The position numbers were made by a program, and so were the translations under genes. Of a stretch of 64,000 bases of DNA, positions 60,760 through 64,000 are shown in pieces. The stretch is from Rhizobium sp. BK196 (GTDB lineage: Bacteria; Pseudomonadota; Alphaproteobacteria; Rhizobiales; Rhizobiaceae): contig NZ_JACHZB010000009.1 in assembly GCF_014193255.1 (NCBI RefSeq), positions 1 through 64,000 on the forward strand, written 5' to 3'. A model generated the notes under the pieces. It had not been told where the DNA came from and made no database searches. It was given only the letters and a program-made list of their open reading frames with translations. Position 1 is the first letter of the stretch. Each line of letters opens with the position of its first letter.

Positions 60760-61905
60760 GTGGCTGTTGTAGTACTCGATAAAATTTGCAAGACCTTTGG
60801 AACCAAATTCCACGCGATCAAGGATCTTAGCCTGACGATAAATGATGGCGAGTTCCTCATCCTCGTCGGCCCTTCGGGGTGCGGGAAGTCGACGGCATTG
60901 CGCATGATCGCCGGGCTGGAGGAGATCAGCAGCGGGACCCTGAGCATCGGTGGAGAGAATGTCGAGGATCTCGCGCCGAAGGACCGGGACATAGCAATGG
61001 TCTTTCAGAATTATGCCCTCTATCCGCATATGACGGTGTTCGACAACATTGCCTTCTCGATGAAGCTTGCGGGCAAGAACAAGGAAGAGCGCACGAAGCG
61101 GGTCAATGAAATCGCAAAGACACTTCAGTTGCATACGCTGCTCGACAGCAAACCGGCCGCGCTCTCCGGCGGTCAACGCCAGCGGGTCGCCATGGGACGC
61201 GCAATGGTACGGGAACCGGCAGCTTTTCTCATGGACGAGCCCCTGTCAAATCTCGATGCCAAGCTCCGCGTACAGATGCGTGCCGAAATCGTCAGCCTGC
61301 AAAGACAGCTTGGCGTGACGACGATTTATGTGACGCACGATCAGACCGAGGCTTTGACCATGGGCGATAGGGTTGCCGTCTTGAAGGGCGGCGTCCTTCA
61401 GCAGGTCGACACGCCAAAGACATTGTATAGCCGACCGGTCAATGCCTTCGTTGCGGGTTTTATCGGCTCGCCGTCAATGAATCTGTTCGAAGGCCGCTTG
61501 CAGAACGGCAGGATCGAGCTGCCGACCTTTTCCATACCGGTCTCGACGACCGCATTCGAGCAATCTCCCGGTCTGAGGGCGTTCGAAGGCAAGACGATCA
61601 TCTTCGGCATTCGCCCGGAAGACCTCTACGACAGCGGTCTGGAATCGGGATCACGCTACGCGACGATCCCGGCCCTTGTGAAATCAATCGAGGAACTGGG
61701 CTCCGAGCTGATCGTGCATCTGAAGATCGAAGCAGTGCGGATCGATTCCGGTGATCCCGATGCCGTCGAGGACTTGAGCGGTGCGGCAAACGCCGTCGCG
61801 AAGTTCGAAGCCGTCAGCACAGTCCAGCCGGGCGAAATGATCAACTTGGCGATCGATGTGGCCAAACTGCATTTCTTCGATCCCCAGACGCATCTGGCAA
61901 TCTAA
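60760..61905 (+). CDS. Sugar ABC transporter ATPase (MalK/UgpC type)
   Basis: This 381-residue CUT1 ATPase has Walker A GPSGCGKST, VFQNYALYPHMTVFDN, signature LSGGQRQRVAMGRAMVREP, Walker B FLMDEPLSNLDAKLR and THDQTEALTMGD. A C-terminal TOBE region follows (FGIRPEDLYDSG). A GTG start is used. It is a paralog of the ATPase at 35.2 kb. It precedes the matching binding-protein and permease genes but is separated from them by a 479-base non-coding gap, so it may be expressed with the aldolase and kinase. Confidence 0.92.
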   Translation: MAVVVLDKICKTFGTKFHAIKDLSLTINDGEFLILVGPSGCGKSTALRMIAGLEEISSGTLSIGGENVEDLAPKDRDIAMVFQNYALYPHMTVFDNIAFSMKLAGKNKEERTKRVNEIAKTLQLHTLLDSKPAALSGGQRQRVAMGRAMVREPAAFLMDEPLSNLDAKLRVQMRAEIVSLQRQLGVTTIYVTHDQTEALTMGDRVAVLKGGVLQQVDTPKTLYSRPVNAFVAGFIGSPSMNLFEGRLQNGRIELPTFSIPVSTTAFEQSPGLRAFEGKTIIFGIRPEDLYDSGLESGSRYATIPALVKSIEELGSELIVHLKIEAVRIDSGDPDAVEDLSGAANAVAKFEAVSTVQPGEMINLAIDVAKLHFFDPQTHLAI

Positions 61906-62384
61906 CAAGATCCGCGGTGGCGCAGCTGGTTGGCGGGCGGTCGCAGGAGCGCCTGCTTACTCAATTGTTTGAAGGTGCTCGCCACCATCATCGCCGCTCA
62001 TTGCCGCCGGCACAGACGCCAGGCTCTCTTTTGTTGTCGTTGGCACCGAACTGCTACTTAAAGTGGCGCAACAGCTCGACCGAACCCTGCTTTTCCCATA
62101 CCGCTCAAAGCCTTTCATTTGTTTTCCTTTGAACGCCCACCTTTCATTTGTTTACGAAAGTAAAGAAAAAATGCAACACGAGCAATATGTTGGAAAGAAA
62201 AAAACGTATCGAGGTTGAAGGCTAAAATGTTTGCAAATCAATAGGTTAAAGGCATGTCCAGCACTCCTGGAGCCTTCTTGCTTTTTCCGATTGCAGTTCT
62301 TCATTGACAGCCAGAGGGCTCAAGGAACCTACTTTGAGCTCGATCGGGAGGATCGAGCAAAATATCATTCCTAGGGAGGGAAAC
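61906..62384. promoter_or_regulatory. 479-base control region with CTTTCATTTGTTT direct repeats
   Basis: Two identical 13-base copies of CTTTCATTTGTTT start at 62112 and 62141 (29 bases apart); the second runs into TTTACGAAAGTAAAG. These resemble the TTTCG-rich boxes near deoR. GGGAGGG precedes the next ATG. No gene of convincing quality is present; a 71-codon frame at 61917-62132 lacks motifs. Confidence 0.5.
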
Positions 62385-63638
62385 ATGAACGTCAGAAGAT
62401 ATATCATGGCGGCTCAGTCGGCGGTGGCCGCCTGGGCACTATGCGCTACTTGCGCCTTTGCTCAGACCAATCTCGAGTTCATTCAATGGTGGGAACCAGA
62501 AATGCCCGCCGGCGCTCTGCGCAGCATCATGGACGACTTTGAAGCAAAAAACCCCGACATCAAGGTGACGCTCGTCAGCGGTCCCTATTCCGCCACCCAT
62601 GATCAGATCGTTGTCGGAGCCGCGTCGGGGACACTCAGCGATGTTGTCGGCCTGGACGGCGCATGGGTTAACGGCTTAGCAAAGCAGGGCGCAATTGCCT
62701 CGATGGACAGCCTGATGGCTGATGCCAAATATGATCAGAGCCAGATCGCCGATATCATCAAGGTCAACGGGCAAAGCGTCATGTTCCCGCTTGCCTCGTT
62801 CGTCTACCCGGTCTTCGTCAACCTCGATCTGGCAAAGGCCGCCGGTGTCGAGAAGATGCCGACAAACCGCAGCGAATTTGCCGCTGCCGCAAAGAAGATG
62901 ACCGACGCAGACAAGAATCAATATGGTTGGGTGCTGCCGCTTTCGTTGCAAAATCCCGGCGGCATCCAAAATGACGTGATGTCCTGGGTCTGGGCATCGG
63001 GAGCATCCATGCTGAAGGATGGCAAGCCCGATCTGGAAAATGCCTCGGTGGTCGGCACGCTTGAATACATCAAGTCGCTGCAGGACGCCGGCGTCATCTC
63101 GCCTGGTATTTTTGCGAAGAAGGAACAGGACAAGGTCGAAGAGTTCGTCAACGGACGTGTCGGCATGATGATCGACTCGTTGGCGCACATCAATCTCATT
63201 CGCCAGCGGAACCCCGATCTCAAGTTCGGCATCTCCGCCCTTCCAGCCGTCGACGGCTATACTGGCAAGCGCGGGCTGCCCTATGCTTCCTGGGGTATCG
63301 GCATCAGCGACAAAAGCGAGCACAAAGCGGAAGCCTGGAAGCTCGTCGAATATCTGATGAGCCCGGAAGTGAACAGCCGTCTCGTGTCGATCGCCAATGC
63401 CTTCCCGGGCAATATCCACGCCAAGCCCGATTTCTCCAAGTCAGATCCGCTGTTTGAAGAAGCTTTCAAAATTTTCCAGAGCGGAAAGCTCGCCAACGAA
63501 TTCGTCGGACTGCCGGTGGCAGAAGATCTGATGCGTCAGATGAACGTCGAAGTTCAAAAGATGTTCGACGGTCAGCAAGGCGCAAAGGAGGCAGCCGCCA
63601 ATACGCAGAAGCAATGGTCGGCCGAATTCGCCAAGTAG
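62385..63638 (+). CDS. Sugar-binding periplasmic protein (family 1)
   Basis: The protein has 417 residues with a Sec signal peptide (about 1-26, cleaved after FAQ or AFA). A family 1 extracellular solute-binding protein follows (LEFIQWWEPEMPAGALRSIM; DVVGLDGAWVNGLAKQGAIA; ASWGIGISDKSEHKAEAWKL). It delivers a saccharide to the permease encoded downstream. It is a different subgroup from the Tat-exported binding protein at 38 kb. A strong perfect hairpin follows its stop. Confidence 0.92.
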   Translation: MNVRRYIMAAQSAVAAWALCATCAFAQTNLEFIQWWEPEMPAGALRSIMDDFEAKNPDIKVTLVSGPYSATHDQIVVGAASGTLSDVVGLDGAWVNGLAKQGAIASMDSLMADAKYDQSQIADIIKVNGQSVMFPLASFVYPVFVNLDLAKAAGVEKMPTNRSEFAAAAKKMTDADKNQYGWVLPLSLQNPGGIQNDVMSWVWASGASMLKDGKPDLENASVVGTLEYIKSLQDAGVISPGIFAKKEQDKVEEFVNGRVGMMIDSLAHINLIRQRNPDLKFGISALPAVDGYTGKRGLPYASWGIGISDKSEHKAEAWKLVEYLMSPEVNSRLVSIANAFPGNIHAKPDFSKSDPLFEEAFKIFQSGKLANEFVGLPVAEDLMRQMNVEVQKMFDGQQGAKEAAANTQKQWSAEFAK

Positions 63639-63650
63639 TCTCCCAAGACG

Positions 63651-63690
63651 GTAGCGGCAGCGTGATAGACTTCAATCACGCTGCCGCTAC
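63651..63690 (+). promoter_or_regulatory. Perfect 16-pair hairpin after the binding-protein gene
   Basis: GTAGCGGCAGCGTGAT and ATCACGCTGCCGCTAC pair exactly over 16 bases around the 8-base loop AGACTTCA. No T-run follows. Its place between a binding-protein gene and a permease gene matches RNA-stabilising intercistronic hairpins that raise binding-protein levels, as known in malE-malF. Confidence 0.7.
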
Positions 63691-63735
63691 ACCGCGACCA
63701 AGCAATGCGTTACGACCAGGGGGAAATTACCTCTC

Positions 63736-64000
63736 ATGAGCCTCGCCACAGAAACATCGATCCGCACGCGTGTTAAAGTTCGAAGGCCCGGCATTCTTTC
63801 CTACAAGACGCGAAAGAGGCTTTTACCCTATCTATACGTCGCACCGGCGACGTTTCTTTTCTGCCTGCTGATGCTGTTTCCCATGCTCACCGTCCTGCGC
63901 TATTCGCTGATGGACGGTGCGATCACAAAAAAGGACGCGTCCTTCGTCGGTTTGCAGAATTATGTGACGATCTTCAAAGATCCTGTTTTCTGGCATTCGG
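63736..64000 (+). CDS. Sugar ABC permease (MalF type), cut by window end
   Basis: The visible 88 codons start MSLATETSIRTRVKVRRPG. After a basic N-terminus there is a first transmembrane helix (YLYVAPATFLFCLLMLFPML), then SFVGLQNYVTIFKDPVFWHS, the classical start of the first periplasmic loop of CUT1 permeases. The rest, and presumably a MalG partner, lie beyond the window. It belongs to the operon of the binding protein just upstream. Confidence 0.9.
   Translation, partial: MSLATETSIRTRVKVRRPGILSYKTRKRLLPYLYVAPATFLFCLLMLFPMLTVLRYSLMDGAITKKDASFVGLQNYVTIFKDPVFWHS

Overview
The window looks like part of an accessory replicon, or an accessory region, of a Rhizobium/Agrobacterium-type alphaproteobacterium. 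This is inferred from high GC, a DUF982 protein, a LOV-HWE kinase, Ti/Rhizobium-type conjugation gene remnants, and many sugar ABC transporters with GntR, LacI and DeoR regulators. No rRNA, tRNA, CRISPR array or replication origin was seen.

Left part (1-20.5 kb) is a mosaic. It has IS3 and IS630 remnants at 0-1.7 kb, small envelope and stress genes, and a blue-light sensor kinase (LOV-HWE) divergent from a single-domain response regulator. These are followed by a stress-type SDR. From 6.5 to 16.1 kb come many decayed genes: a truncated VOC protein, an AAA ATPase fragment, traG and traA fragments, an rnk gene with an internal stop, DUF3606 and xthA pseudogenes, a histidine-kinase tail and a secreted-protein pseudogene. 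Intact genes among them include a GFA protein, an SDR and a secreted lipase-like hydrolase. A GT2-GtrA-GT39 fusion at 16.4-19.1 kb carries a frameshift.

Right part (20.5-64 kb) is dense, intact carbohydrate catabolism in about five modules. (A) 20.5-29.2 kb: a hydrolase, aldehyde dehydrogenase and iron alcohol dehydrogenase are divergent from a GntR regulator, a ribose-type ABC transporter and a DJ-1/PfpI protein. A perfect palindrome lies between the two arms. (B) 29.7-43 kb: an amidohydrolase/lactonase-like protein, an IlvD/Edd dehydratase, a Gfo/Idh/MocA dehydrogenase, two GntR regulators, a PfkB kinase, a MalFGK-type ABC transporter, a DapA-family aldolase and a GH39 glycosidase. Together they resemble a non-phosphorylative sugar-acid route fed by a glycosidase. 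(C) 43.2-49 kb: a complete Dpp/Opp-type ABC transporter, divergent from the GH39 gene and so perhaps an oligosaccharide importer. (D) 49.2-56.7 kb: a tightly overlapping minus-strand operon (ROK kinase, ribulose-phosphate-epimerase-family protein, hydrolase, two TIM-barrel isomerases, a Gfo/Idh/MocA protein), divergent from another Gfo/Idh/MocA gene and an HSL-type esterase. (E) 56.7-64 kb: LacI and DeoR regulators, a class I aldolase, a PfkB kinase and a second MalFGK-type ABC transporter cut by the window end.

No obviously new defence or mobile system was seen. The most promising material is the uncharacterised catabolic modules A, B and D, their shared promoter and operator motifs, a possible small RNA at 7.0-7.1 kb, and the unusually dense set of gene scars between 6.5 and 20 kb. 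Substrates named here are inferences from protein family and gene context.
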